From assembly GCA_964615365.1 (NCBI GenBank), contig CAZTOU010000014.1, forward strand, positions 48,555 through 112,554: 64,000 nucleotides of DNA. The letters run 5' to 3'. The notes beneath the pieces are model-generated. The model was not told where the DNA came from and did no database searches. It worked only from the letters and a program-made list of their open reading frames with translations. The DNA comes from CAVXZE01 sp964615365. Lineage in GTDB: Bacteria; Myxococcota_A; UBA9160; UBA6930. Both the position numbers and the translations under genes were made by a program. Below, piece after piece: positions 18,439 to 27,208 of the stretch; position 1 is the stretch's first letter, and each line of letters begins with the position of its first letter.

Positions 18439-19755
18439 TCAGGCAGTGCCTCCCCATCCGCAGACCCTGTGGACGGCATCCGCGGCGCTGATCATGGCGG
18501 CTTCCATGTAGCACCCGCCGAAGAGATCGCTGACGAAGGAGACGCCCTCGAGTCGTCTCGCCTCTTCCATGAAGTCGAGAACACGGCGATAGGCCCCGGC
18601 GGGGTATCTGGCGATCCCATACGGGTGGCGGAACACCACGGCCTCTTCGACCCAATGGGAGAAGCCTGGGATCATCCCTTCCACGTCTTCCCGCGCCTGC
18701 TCGATGATCTTGTCGTCGGGCAGATCGATGAGGTCCAGACTCATCGGGTGACCCGTCCACGCGGTCAGGATCGCCTTCCCGCTCGGACTCATCTCGGGCA
18801 CCTTGGCGTGCTCGTCCAGCGCGAACATGAAGGTTCTTCGGAGCTTCGGGTCGCTGAAGTAGGTCCAGACTTCCTCGCCCAGCGGACGGTCGAGAAAGAA
18901 GACGGGCATCGGCGACGGGGAGTAGATCACCGAGTCGAAGAAGCGGCGCTGCGCCTCGAGTTCTTCCGGTAGCATGCGGGCGGCCGCCGAGGGTGCCACC
19001 GCCACGATGACGTGCCCCGCTCTCCGGACGGAGCCGTCCGCCTCCATCTGCACGCCGGCCACGCGTCCCTTCTCCACCACCAGCTCGCGCACCGGAGCCT
19101 CGTACTCGACCGGCAGGATCTTCGCCAGCTCCTCCGGAAGCGACGCCACCCCACCGCTCAGGCCGATGAAGTCGGTGAAGCTCGTCAAGCGGAAGGTATG
19201 GAGGAAGTGGTACAGACTCATCCACTCGGGCATCCCCATGTTCTCAGCCATGCTCATCGGGGTGACCACGTAGTCCCTGAGCGGCCCGTCCGCTGCGCCG
19301 TTCAGCAGGTCCATGATCTCGACGTCATCGTATTCGGGGCGGTCTTCTGCGATCCGGTACATCGGGAAGCGACGCTTGAGAACAATGTACTTGAGGACCA
19401 GCCAGTAGAGCTTCAGGTTGCCCCGCACACCCAGCAGCTTCATGAAGGGCAGCCGGTGGTCGTAGAGGAAGCTCCCGCCGTCCTCCAGCAGGAACTGCAT
19501 CTTCCCGTGGATCACCCGCTTGGTGGAGAGCAGGCCCACCGCGTCCATCAGCTGGTACGCATGGCGGTAGTCCGAGTGATAGAACTGCGCGCCGACGTCG
19601 ACCTTGTCGCCCTTGCGCTCGAGCGTCGCCATGCGGCCGCCGGGCCGATCGGACGCCTCGAGAATCTCGACCTCGTAGCCGCGTTTCCCGAGCCAGTAGC
19701 CGGCGGCGAGGCCGCCGATCCCGGCTCCCACGATGATGACCTTTCGACTCTCCAT
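18439..19755 (-). CDS. NAD(P)/FAD-dependent amine-oxidase-type oxidoreductase
   Basis: This 438-residue flavoprotein starts KVIIVGAGIGGLAAGYWLGK followed by the acid-Gly segment VEILEASDRPGGRMATL, hallmarks of the monoamine-oxidase / protoporphyrinogen-oxidase / phytoene-desaturase group. The C-terminal FAD motif is degenerate (FVSDLFGGCYMEAAMISA). Specific substrate is uncertain; HemG/HemY is unlikely from its setting beside an SDR and a second amine-type flavoenzyme. ATG 19755. It is the third protein gene after the TetR gene. Confidence 0.8.
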   Translation of the reverse strand: MESRKVIIVGAGIGGLAAGYWLGKRGYEVEILEASDRPGGRMATLERKGDKVDVGAQFYHSDYRHAYQLMDAVGLLSTKRVIHGKMQFLLEDGGSFLYDHRLPFMKLLGVRGNLKLYWLVLKYIVLKRRFPMYRIAEDRPEYDDVEIMDLLNGAADGPLRDYVVTPMSMAENMGMPEWMSLYHFLHTFRLTSFTDFIGLSGGVASLPEELAKILPVEYEAPVRELVVEKGRVAGVQMEADGSVRRAGHVIVAVAPSAAARMLPEELEAQRRFFDSVIYSPSPMPVFFLDRPLGEEVWTYFSDPKLRRTFMFALDEHAKVPEMSPSGKAILTAWTGHPMSLDLIDLPDDKIIEQAREDVEGMIPGFSHWVEEAVVFRHPYGIARYPAGAYRRVLDFMEEARRLEGVSFVSDLFGGCYMEAAMISAADAVHRVCGWGGTA

Positions 19756-19774
19756 CCTGCGTCCCCCTGAGGGC

Positions 19775-19843
19775 TCAGAGCCAGATGCAGTATGCGACCT
19801 GCAAGATCACCGCGGCGCCGGCCCAGAACTTGAAGATCCACAT
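19775..19843 (-). CDS. 22-residue hydrophobic microprotein
   Basis: ATG 19843 follows TAGGAGTC and lies 5 bases after the SDR stop codon (19849-19851), suggesting translational coupling. The product, MWIFKFWAGAAVILQVAYCI followed by WL, is essentially one transmembrane helix with a Lys near the N-terminus. Its stop is 19 bases before the amine-oxidase ATG. Size and placement suit a membrane microprotein that could anchor or regulate a neighbouring enzyme. No homology is claimed, and a short frame like this could be fortuitous. Confidence 0.45.
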   Translation of the reverse strand: MWIFKFWAGAAVILQVAYCIWL

Positions 19844-19848
19844 GACTC

Positions 19849-20706
19849 CTACCTCAGTCCCATCACCTTGCGGGAAACCCAATCGACGGCGCGATCGGGA
19901 AAGAGCTGCGTCAGCGCCACGAACAGGCGGGCGTTCTTGCCGACCTGATAGCGGGTTCGAGGGCGCCGGGCGGTGAGGGCGTGGAAGATGGCCCGGCTCA
20001 CCACGTCACAGGGGACGGCGCCCTCGACGTTCTGCTTCTCGAATTCCTTGAAGGCGCGGTAGCCCTCGCCGTAGAGATCGAGCTGCTGCTTCGAGGCCTC
20101 GGCGCTCCAGTCGGTCTCCCGGACCTTCTCCAGCATCGCCGTGGCGATGAAGCCGGGCTGGATGGAGCTGACGTGCATGCCCCATCCGGCCAGCTCTTGC
20201 CGCAGGCAGTCGGTGAAGGCCTCGAGGGCGAACTTAGACATGCAGTAGGGGCCCGAGAACGGCGAGGCCACCCGGCCGTTCACCGAGCTCACGTTCACCA
20301 CGCGGCCCCGCGCCCTGCGGAGCAGGGGCAGGAAGGCCTGTGTCACCGCCACCGGAGCGATGGCATTGACCTCCATCTGACGGCGCAGCAGGTCGATGTC
20401 GACGCATTCGATGGGAATGTCGACGCTGATCCCGGCGTTGTTGACGAGACCGGCCAGCCCCGCTCCCTGCAGCGCCACCTCGACCGTCTCTGCGGCGCTG
20501 GCGATGGATTCGGAATCGCTCACGTCGAGGAAGAGCGGCTCGAGCCGGGAGCTTCCCAGCGCGGCGATGCGCTCGGCGTCCGCCTGCTTGCGGACCGTCG
20601 CGAAGACCCGGAAGCCCCTCTCGTCCAGGTCCTGGGCGCAGGCGGCACCGATCCCGGTCGAGGCTCCCGTCACGACGACACTACGAAGCTCTTCCTCCGA
20701 CTTCAT
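19849..20706 (-). CDS. Short-chain dehydrogenase/reductase
   Basis: This 285-residue classical SDR has the nucleotide-binding TGASTGIGAACA, NNAGI, the catalytic Ser in NVSSVNGR and the Y-x-x-x-K pair in YCMSKFALEAF. The extended C-terminus and substrate loop (SSIQPGFIATAM) resemble retinol/steroid-type SDRs. It is 20 bases downstream of the TetR gene, and its stop is followed at once by the microprotein, so it is the first enzyme gene of the unit. Confidence 0.9.
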   Translation of the reverse strand: MKSEEELRSVVVTGASTGIGAACAQDLDERGFRVFATVRKQADAERIAALGSSRLEPLFLDVSDSESIASAAETVEVALQGAGLAGLVNNAGISVDIPIECVDIDLLRRQMEVNAIAPVAVTQAFLPLLRRARGRVVNVSSVNGRVASPFSGPYCMSKFALEAFTDCLRQELAGWGMHVSSIQPGFIATAMLEKVRETDWSAEASKQQLDLYGEGYRAFKEFEKQNVEGAVPCDVVSRAIFHALTARRPRTRYQVGKNARLFVALTQLFPDRAVDWVSRKVMGLR

Positions 20707-20726
20707 CGCGCTCTTCCTCCTCAGGC

Positions 20727-21377
20727 TCAGTCCGGTGTTGGGGTCGTGAGGCGCATGACCATGTCACAGACGTGGCCGGGCCCCGGCATGATGCGGAGCT
20801 TTCCCGGGCCTGCGATGACCGAGAGGCCCTCGAGCATGGCCACCAGAGCCACGGCCAATCGCTGACTCTCGCTCCTTCCGAGCCCCGGGCTCACGCTCCG
20901 CAGGGCTTCCTCCAAATGCGCGCGGTATTGGCGGTAGAAGTCCGACATCGCCCTGGCGACATCCGCATCGTGGGAGGCCAGGGCCCAGATCTCCCGGAAG
21001 AGGGTGCAGTCCAGGGACGACTCCTGCTGCGAGAGGATGCCCTCGATCGCCCGGCGAAGTCGCGCCTCGGGCGTCTGTTCGCCCGACTCGACCCGAGCCG
21101 CGAGCCGCTCGAGGCTGCGTTCCAGATACCGCTCGAGAAGGGCGCGCACCATGTCGCGCTTCGCCGGGAAGTAGTACTGGAGGTTCCCCGGTCGCATCCC
21201 GGCTCGCGCGGCCACCTTGCGCGTGGAGAGTGCCGAGTATCCCTCCTCGGCCAGCAGCTCCGTGGCCGCATCGAGGATCTCATCGACGCTCCTGCGGCCC
21301 TTCTCGATGACGGCGGTTCCCGCGCGGTGGCGACCGCGCGCCGTCTGGATTCTCGGGAGGGTAGGTCGGGTGCTCAC
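20727..21377 (-). CDS. TetR-family transcriptional repressor
   Basis: The 216-residue protein has an N-terminal helix-turn-helix (about 28-75: EILDAATELLAEEGYSAL, VAARAGMRPGNLQYYFPAK) and an all-helical ligand domain ending in LEGLSVIAG-type sequence. I selected GTG 21377 because it gives a normal TetR length; a longer frame overlaps the AraC gene out of frame and is rejected. An inverted-repeat operator overlaps and precedes the start, consistent with autorepression and control of the SDR and flavoenzyme genes downstream. Confidence 0.85.
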   Translation of the reverse strand: MSTRPTLPRIQTARGRHRAGTAVIEKGRRSVDEILDAATELLAEEGYSALSTRKVAARAGMRPGNLQYYFPAKRDMVRALLERYLERSLERLAARVESGEQTPEARLRRAIEGILSQQESSLDCTLFREIWALASHDADVARAMSDFYRQYRAHLEEALRSVSPGLGRSESQRLAVALVAMLEGLSVIAGPGKLRIMPGPGHVCDMVMRLTTPTPD

Positions 21378-21400
21378 CAAATTTGGCCGTCCGCCCAAAT
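21377..21400. promoter_or_regulatory. Probable TetR operator
   Basis: CCAAATTTGG (21377-21386) is a perfect palindrome, and its ATTTGG half (21381-21386) is repeated inverted as CCAAAT at 21395-21400 with an 8-base spacer. It sits on the start codon and 5' leader of the TetR gene, where a self-repressing TetR would bind. Confidence 0.5.
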
Positions 21401-21468
21401 TCTCGTCGACTTTAGTGCGATCGACCAAAACTGTCAAGGGCGGAGCGGCAGGGGTGCTGTCGCGATTT

Positions 21469-22524
21469 CTACGGCCCCGATCGGGTCCGACGCCAGTGCC
21501 CCGGTGGCATGCCGTACCAGCGCTTGAAGGCCACGTGGAAGGCGGCCTGATCGCCGTACCCCAGCATGGCGGCGACCTGGGTGAGCGATGCGTTGGTGTG
21601 AAGCAGGGAGTCCGCGACCAGTTCGCGGCGTGTGCTGTCCACGATCCCGCGGAAATCGGCGCCGGAGCGACGCAGCTCCCGCTGCAATGTGCGTGGATGG
21701 ATCCCCAGCGTACGGGACACCGCCTGCAAGGAGCACCGTCCGGTGGGTAGCAGCTGGCGTACCAGCATCGCGATTCGGTGCAGAGGATCGTCCTTCGATG
21801 CTCCGAGGTGATCCCGTATGTAGTCGATTGCGATTCTGCGGAACTCGGGGTTGGCGGCCGGCACGGGCTTGGCCAACCCCTGGCTTGGCACGGCAAGCGC
21901 GTTGACCGACTCGTTGAAGTACAGATGACGGCCGAACCGACGCGTGAGCGGACGTGGATCGTCAGGCTTCCGGTGGGTGAACAGCACTCGCTCTGAGCGG
22001 AAGCCGGGACCGATGAGCAGGTCGAGCAGATTCTGCCCGATTCCCACCGTCAGCTCATTGATCTGGCGCCTGGCGTGCAGGCCGGGGATCAGCACCTCGT
22101 AGCTCATCGAAGTGTAGTCTGGATCGATCTGGGTGAGCCTCATGCTGGCGGCGGTCGTATGCACGAAGAGATACGAGGCGATCGCGCCGAGTGCTTCGCC
22201 CACGGTATCCGAATGGCGCGCAATCATCGCCGCCGGACCGAGAATGTCGATGTCCTGGTAGCTCGACAGCCGCAGCCCGAAATCCGGGCAATCCAGCCTC
22301 TGGGCGCAGTCTTCCAGCAGCTCGATCATTGCGCCGTAGGAGATCCGGTTGTCCGGGGATGCCAGGGCCGTCGCGTCGATGCCCGAGGCTTCCAGCAAGG
22401 CGTCCGCGTCACCTCCCAGGTCCCCGACGAGCTGGCGAAATCCCAGCAGGGCCCCGGCTCGGATGGTTCCGCCCGAGGTGCTGCGGTTCCTCCCCTCTGC
22501 ACGGACTGCGGTCTTGGGCTTCAT
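21469..22524 (-). CDS. AraC-family regulator with arabinose-binding-like N-domain
   Basis: The 351-residue protein has an N-terminal 'Arabinose_bd' domain as in OruR/ArgR-type regulators (GFRQLVGDLGGDADALL; CPDFGLRLSSYQDIDILGP) and a C-terminal AraC DNA-binding domain (CSLQAVSRTLGIHPRTLQRE; SLTQVAAMLGYGDQAAFHVA; WYGMPPGHWR). ATG 22524 is preferred over ATG 22551 or TTG 22614 because two operator-like repeats occupy 22553-22584. It is divergent from the glycyl radical enzyme gene and is its likely activator. Confidence 0.85.
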   Translation of the reverse strand: MKPKTAVRAEGRNRSTSGGTIRAGALLGFRQLVGDLGGDADALLEASGIDATALASPDNRISYGAMIELLEDCAQRLDCPDFGLRLSSYQDIDILGPAAMIARHSDTVGEALGAIASYLFVHTTAASMRLTQIDPDYTSMSYEVLIPGLHARRQINELTVGIGQNLLDLLIGPGFRSERVLFTHRKPDDPRPLTRRFGRHLYFNESVNALAVPSQGLAKPVPAANPEFRRIAIDYIRDHLGASKDDPLHRIAMLVRQLLPTGRCSLQAVSRTLGIHPRTLQRELRRSGADFRGIVDSTRRELVADSLLHTNASLTQVAAMLGYGDQAAFHVAFKRWYGMPPGHWRRTRSGP

Positions 22525-22552
22525 CGTCGAATCACCGACCGGGGACGCCATC

Positions 22553-22584
22553 TGTCGCAAAATGCAAACGCATTGTCGCAAAAT
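22553..22584. promoter_or_regulatory. 21-bp-spaced direct repeats (probable AraC operator)
   Basis: The 11-base word TGTCGCAAAAT occurs at 22553-22563 and again at 22574-22584, exactly 21 bases apart, two helical turns. AraC-family proteins bind such direct repeats with this spacing. The site lies between the divergent regulator and glycyl radical enzyme genes. Confidence 0.65.
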
Positions 22585-22652
22585 CACAATATCCGGGATG
22601 GCCAGATTCTTCAAGCTGATGGCATCGATTGGACCCGCATGGAGGACGAATC

Positions 22653-25163
22653 ATGGTGGCCACCGCAGAACAGGCCTTCCCCCCCGAAAGAGTGAGGTCT
22701 CTGGGCGAGATTGGCTTCGACGAGGACAGCTGGGGCGTCGGCGTCTCCGGCGTGGTGGCCGAGCCCTCGCCGTTTCCGCGGATCAACCGCCTCCGGAACT
22801 GGTTTCTGGACGAATGCCCCTTCACCGTCGATGCCGAGCGGGCGGTCCTGGTGACCCAGGCCTACCAGACGCATGAAGACGCGCCTCAACCGATCAAGGT
22901 CGCCGAGGCGCTGGCCCATGTGCTGCGAAACGTCACGCTGCACCTCGTCGACGAGCAGCTGCTGGTGGGTGACAGCGCCGCCCCTCCCAAGTCCTGCCCG
23001 GTCTACCCGGAGTTCTCCTACGAGTGGATCGTCCACGAGCTCGAAGAGCTGCCTTTCCGGGAGCGTCCCAACAACCGCTACGACTTCGACGACGAGACGG
23101 AAAGCGCGCTGCTGGGCATCGCGGACTACTGGCGGGGCAGGACGCTCTCCGACAGCATGCTCGGCCGCATGACCCCGGAAGAGATGGTGGGTGACTTCAT
23201 GGGCATCATGCTCTACTCCACCAGCCTCTACCACGTGGGCGGTGTGGGCCACCTGGTGCCCGGCTTCGACCGGGTACTGAAGACCGGTTACCGGGGACTC
23301 CGGCAGGACGTGCAAGGTCGGCTCGACGCCCTGGTCGGCGATGATCCCGACGCCAAAGAAAAGCGTGTCTTCTACCGGGCCCAGCTCATCACGCTGGACG
23401 CGACCATGGACTACATCCGGCGCTACGCCGCGCTGGCCCGAGAGAAGGCCGCAGCGGCCGGCGGCCGACGGCGCGACGAGCTTCTGCAGATCGCGGACAA
23501 CTGCGAGTGGATCGCTGAGAATCCGCCGGAGAGCTTCTGGCAGGCGTTTCAGCTCGTGCACTTCGCCTGGAGCCTGGTCCAGATCGAATCCAACGGTCAC
23601 TCGGTCTCCCTGGGGCGGCTCGATCAGACCCTGTACCCGTATTTCTGCAAGGATCTGGCTGAAGGCACCGCCAGCCGCGAGTTCATGCAAGAGGTGATCG
23701 AATGTCACGCCGTTCTGAACGCGAGCTTCATGAAGCTGCGCGACTGGGTGACCACCCAGGCCAACAGCGGTCGTGGCCTCGGTACGGCTACGGTGACGTT
23801 GGGCGGCGTGGATGCCGACGGCCGGGACGCGAGCAACGAGCTCTCCAGCATGTTCATCGACATGATCGCGCACACCCGGCTGGGAAATCCGTGGACGGCG
23901 GTCCGCATCCACCAAGACACCCCCGACTGGTTCGCGAAGAAGGTCGCCAAGTCCATGCGGATGGGTACGGGCGAGCCGAAGATCTTCAGTGACAGTGTCA
24001 TCATCCCCGCCATGATGAGGCGCGGCATCAGCGCCGAGGACGCCCGGAACTTCGTGATCGTCGGGTGCGTGGAGCCGAGCGTCGCCGGGCGCGAGTACGG
24101 CTGGCACGATTCGGCGTACTTCAGTATCGCAAGGGTTCTGGAGCTTGCCCTCAACGACGGCTTCTCCATCGGCCACGAAGAAAAGGGGCGGCTCGGTCCG
24201 GCGACGGGGAGGCTGGAGGACTTCCAGTCGTTCAAGGCGCTGCAGAAGGCCTACGAAGAGCAAATGGCCTACTGGATCGAGGTCCACGCGCGGAGCACCG
24301 ACATCATGGACGACGTGCATCGCGAGCTGAAGCCGCTGCCCTACCTGTCCCTGCTGATCGAAGGCTGCACCGAGAGGGGTTGCGACGTGGGTACCGGCGC
24401 TGCTCCCTACAACTTCACCGGCCCCCAGGCTGTGGGGGTCGGAACCGTGGCCGACAGCCTGGCCGTGATCAAGCAGCTGGTCTTCGAAGAGAAGAGGATC
24501 GGCGCTGGGGACCTGATGAAGGCCATCAAGTCCGACTGGGATGGATTCGACGCCCTCTACTACCTCGTCAACAGCGACAAGGTCCATCAATACGGCAATG
24601 ACGACGACTACGCCGACGAGCTGGCCCGCTACTGCACGGACGTCTATTGCGAAGCCGTCGAAGGACGCCCGAATCCGCGGGGTGGTGTCTACCAGCCGGG
24701 CGTGTACACGGTCTCCGCGAACGTTCCCTTCGGCATGGTGCAGGCCGCCACGCCCGATGGGCGAAAGGCGCACGAGCCGCTGTCCGATTGTGTCGGACCG
24801 GTTCACACCTGCGTCGGCTCCCACGACCGCAAGGGTCCCACGGCCGTGATCAACTCCGCGGCCAAGCTCGATCAGGAGCGGATGTCCAACGGCACGCTGC
24901 TGAACCTGCGATTCTGTCCCAGCAGCCTGTCGGGGGAGAGCGGGGTCGAGAACCTGGTCTCGCTGGCGAAGGGCTACTTCAGGAACGGCATGCACATGCA
25001 GCTCAACGTGATTGGCCGCGAGCTGCTGGAGGACGCCTACGTGCATCCGGAGAAGTACCGCGGTCTGATGGTCCGGGTGGCCGGCTACAGCGCCCCCTGG
25101 GCCGACCTGAGCGATGAGCTGCGCCGGGACATCATGAATCGCACCGAGCTGTCCTTCGACTGA
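22653..25163 (+). CDS. Glycyl radical enzyme (pyruvate formate-lyase-like)
   Basis: This protein of 836 residues carries both radical signatures: the active-site cysteine Cys472 in VIVGCVEPS and the glycyl radical Gly811 in RVAGYSAPW near the C-terminus. The C-x-E arrangement (Cys472, Glu474) is typical of the dehydratase/C-N or C-O lyase branch (glycerol/diol dehydratase, choline lyase, decarboxylases) rather than PFL itself, which has CC. ATG 22653 follows GGAGGACGAATC. Its activase gene begins 14 bases downstream. No microcompartment shell or aldehyde dehydrogenase genes flank it, so the substrate is open. It is oxygen-sensitive and implies anaerobic metabolism. Confidence 0.92.
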   Translation: MVATAEQAFPPERVRSLGEIGFDEDSWGVGVSGVVAEPSPFPRINRLRNWFLDECPFTVDAERAVLVTQAYQTHEDAPQPIKVAEALAHVLRNVTLHLVDEQLLVGDSAAPPKSCPVYPEFSYEWIVHELEELPFRERPNNRYDFDDETESALLGIADYWRGRTLSDSMLGRMTPEEMVGDFMGIMLYSTSLYHVGGVGHLVPGFDRVLKTGYRGLRQDVQGRLDALVGDDPDAKEKRVFYRAQLITLDATMDYIRRYAALAREKAAAAGGRRRDELLQIADNCEWIAENPPESFWQAFQLVHFAWSLVQIESNGHSVSLGRLDQTLYPYFCKDLAEGTASREFMQEVIECHAVLNASFMKLRDWVTTQANSGRGLGTATVTLGGVDADGRDASNELSSMFIDMIAHTRLGNPWTAVRIHQDTPDWFAKKVAKSMRMGTGEPKIFSDSVIIPAMMRRGISAEDARNFVIVGCVEPSVAGREYGWHDSAYFSIARVLELALNDGFSIGHEEKGRLGPATGRLEDFQSFKALQKAYEEQMAYWIEVHARSTDIMDDVHRELKPLPYLSLLIEGCTERGCDVGTGAAPYNFTGPQAVGVGTVADSLAVIKQLVFEEKRIGAGDLMKAIKSDWDGFDALYYLVNSDKVHQYGNDDDYADELARYCTDVYCEAVEGRPNPRGGVYQPGVYTVSANVPFGMVQAATPDGRKAHEPLSDCVGPVHTCVGSHDRKGPTAVINSAAKLDQERMSNGTLLNLRFCPSSLSGESGVENLVSLAKGYFRNGMHMQLNVIGRELLEDAYVHPEKYRGLMVRVAGYSAPWADLSDELRRDIMNRTELSFD

Positions 25164-25177
25164 GAGGGCGCAAGGCC

Positions 25178-26161
25178 ATGACCGTGACGGAGCGATACGA
25201 CCCCGATCTCGCAGGAACCGTGTTCGACATCCAACGGTTCAGTGTCCACGACGGGCCGGGCATCCGGACGGTGGTCTTCCTCAAGGGCTGCTCCCTGCGC
25301 TGTATCTGGTGCAGCAATCCCGAGAGCATGAGATCATCCGAGGAGCTGGGGTTCTTCCCGGACCGTTGCATCGGCATCGACAAGTGCGACGAGTGTAGAA
25401 AAGTCGCCCCTGACCCCGATGCCTTCATCGTTCGGGATCAACGGATCACAGGCCTGGAAGCGGAGCGGGCGGAAGATTTCCTGGAGTGCGCCGCGGTCTG
25501 CCCGACCAACGCCCTCACGACCTGGGGCAAGAAGAGAACGGTGGGTGAGGTCATGCGGGAAGTCCTGGCGGACAGGCAGTTCTATGAGGAGTCGGGTGGC
25601 GGACTGACCCTCTCCGGTGGGGAGGCCCTCATCCAGACTCGCTTTGCGGTGGAGCTTCTGAAGGCCGCACACGCCGAGGGCATCCGCACCTGCGTGGAGA
25701 CTGCCCTCAATTACAGGCCGGACGTTCTGGACCAGGCGTTACCACACGTCGACCTGGCGCTCTGCGACCTGAAGCACCTCGACCCCGAAGCGCACCTGCG
25801 CTTCACCGGCGTCACCAACGAACGGATCCTCGCCAACCTCATGAGAGTCGTCGAATCGGGTACCCCGGTGGTGATTCGAATTCCGGTGGTGCCGGAGCAC
25901 AACGGCACCGAAGGAAACCTCCGAGCCACGGCAAAGTTCATCGCCGAGGAGCTGGGCGGCCGCGTCGTTCAGATCCAGCTCCTGCCCTTCCGAAAGCTGG
26001 GCGAGAAGAAGTACGCATCGCTCGGGATGCCCTACCCGATGGCGGAGTTCCACGCACCGCCACGTGAGCTCTGGGAAAGGGAAATCCGTGGCTTCGCAGA
26101 GATGATGAGCTCGTACGGCTTGAACGCAGTCGGGGGCTCAGGAAGCAAGATCCCCATCTAG
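25178..26161 (+). CDS. Glycyl-radical-enzyme activating protein (radical SAM)
   Basis: This 327-residue activase installs the glycyl radical using S-adenosylmethionine. The radical SAM motif is GCSLRCIWCSNPE (Cys38, Cys42, Cys45). A ferredoxin-like insertion with CIGIDKCDECRK and CAAVCPTNAL follows, as in activases of the dehydratase/lyase branch; one cluster here appears short of cysteines relative to a full bacterial ferredoxin. GGG (SGGGLTLSGGEAL) binds SAM. Start ATG 25178; same operon as the enzyme. Confidence 0.93.
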   Translation: MTVTERYDPDLAGTVFDIQRFSVHDGPGIRTVVFLKGCSLRCIWCSNPESMRSSEELGFFPDRCIGIDKCDECRKVAPDPDAFIVRDQRITGLEAERAEDFLECAAVCPTNALTTWGKKRTVGEVMREVLADRQFYEESGGGLTLSGGEALIQTRFAVELLKAAHAEGIRTCVETALNYRPDVLDQALPHVDLALCDLKHLDPEAHLRFTGVTNERILANLMRVVESGTPVVIRIPVVPEHNGTEGNLRATAKFIAEELGGRVVQIQLLPFRKLGEKKYASLGMPYPMAEFHAPPRELWEREIRGFAEMMSSYGLNAVGGSGSKIPI

Positions 26162-26188
26162 GCGTGCCCGGTCGCTTCGCGCCGTCTG

Positions 26189-27208
26189 TCAACGGCCTCC
26201 TGCATCCCACGCCCCAATGGGTGCGCCGACCCCCGCGGAGTCCAGGGGCACCCTCTTCTGTCCCTCCCATTTTCCGCACCTGCCGCCGCAGTTCCCTATG
26301 ACATCGCCCTGGTCGGCGATCTCGATGATCTCGCAGTCGTTCGCGCAGTCTCCGCACTGGAAGGATCTGGTGGAAACGTCGCGGTCGGAGACCTCGTATC
26401 CACGAAAGCGCGTCTTCTCGATCCCCGCGCTCACCGCCCGCAGTGCCGCACCGTAGGCGCCCATCACCATGTTGTAGCGGGGAATGATGACTTCGCTGCG
26501 GAGCGCCTGCTCCAATGCGCGGCGGATGCCCTTGTTGGCGCTGACTCCGCCCTGGAGGACATAGGGAGGCTGGAGATCGTTCCCCCTGCACACGTTGTTG
26601 AGATAGTTGCGAACCAGGGCGTGACACAGCCCCATCGTGATGTCCTTCTGAGCGTGCCCGATCTGTTGCTTGTGGATCATGTCCGACTCGGCAAAGACCG
26701 TGCAGCGCCCGGCGACGTCCGTCGGGTTCTCGGAGAGGATCGACATCTCGCTCAGCTCTTCGGTGGTGATCCCCAGCCTCTTCGCCTGAGAATCGAGGAA
26801 GCTGCCCGTCCCGGCGGCACAGACGAGGTTCATGCCGAAGCCGACGACGACGCCATCCTGGATGATCGTGACCTTGCTGTCCTGACCACCGATCTCGAAT
26901 ACAGTGCGCGCATTCGGATGCAGGTGAAGAGCAGCCCTGGCGTGAGTCACGATCTCGTTCTTGATGAGGTCGGCGCCCACGACGGCGCCGATCAAGTTCC
27001 TGCCGCTTCCGGTGGTGCAGACTCCCGCGATTCGGAAGCTCTCCGGTAGCTCTGCGCGGATCTCCTGAAGGCCCCTCTGAACCGACCGAATCGGACTGCC
27101 GTCGCCTCTTGCGTACAGCGTGAAGAGGACCTCTCCCCCAGGCTCGATCACCGCGATGTTGGTACTGATAGAGCCTACATCGATTCCGAGATAGCCGATG
27201 TTCTGCAT
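26189..27208 (-). CDS. BcrA/BadF/BzdA-type ATPase, dehydratase activator
   Basis: The 339-residue protein is an ASKHA-fold activator ATPase: GYLGIDVGSISTNIAVI, TTGSGR, FEIGGQDSKVT, the cluster-binding Cys in NLVCAAGTGSFLD, a second in DVAGRCTVFAESD, and VLQGGVSANKGI. Activators of this type hydrolyse ATP to push an electron into 2-hydroxyacyl-CoA dehydratases. A C-terminal cysteine-rich tail (CGDCANDCEI, CGGRCGKW) suggests an added metal site. Its ATG lies inside the previous gene (34-base overlap), so the two are co-translated. Confidence 0.9.
   Translation of the reverse strand: MQNIGYLGIDVGSISTNIAVIEPGGEVLFTLYARGDGSPIRSVQRGLQEIRAELPESFRIAGVCTTGSGRNLIGAVVGADLIKNEIVTHARAALHLHPNARTVFEIGGQDSKVTIIQDGVVVGFGMNLVCAAGTGSFLDSQAKRLGITTEELSEMSILSENPTDVAGRCTVFAESDMIHKQQIGHAQKDITMGLCHALVRNYLNNVCRGNDLQPPYVLQGGVSANKGIRRALEQALRSEVIIPRYNMVMGAYGAALRAVSAGIEKTRFRGYEVSDRDVSTRSFQCGDCANDCEIIEIADQGDVIGNCGGRCGKWEGQKRVPLDSAGVGAPIGAWDAGGR

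Noticed and set aside
17105..19225. A 706-residue frame covering two flavoenzyme genes
   Set aside because: The first 270 residues are out of frame with the real amine-oxidase gene; the true DAO start is ATG 18421.
20727..21896. A 389-residue TetR frame
   Set aside because: Its first part is out of frame with the AraC gene; a normal TetR length starts at GTG 21377.
22611..25046. 811-residue frame opposite the glycyl radical enzyme gene
   Set aside because: Antisense shadow caused by codon bias; the sense frame has both radical motifs.
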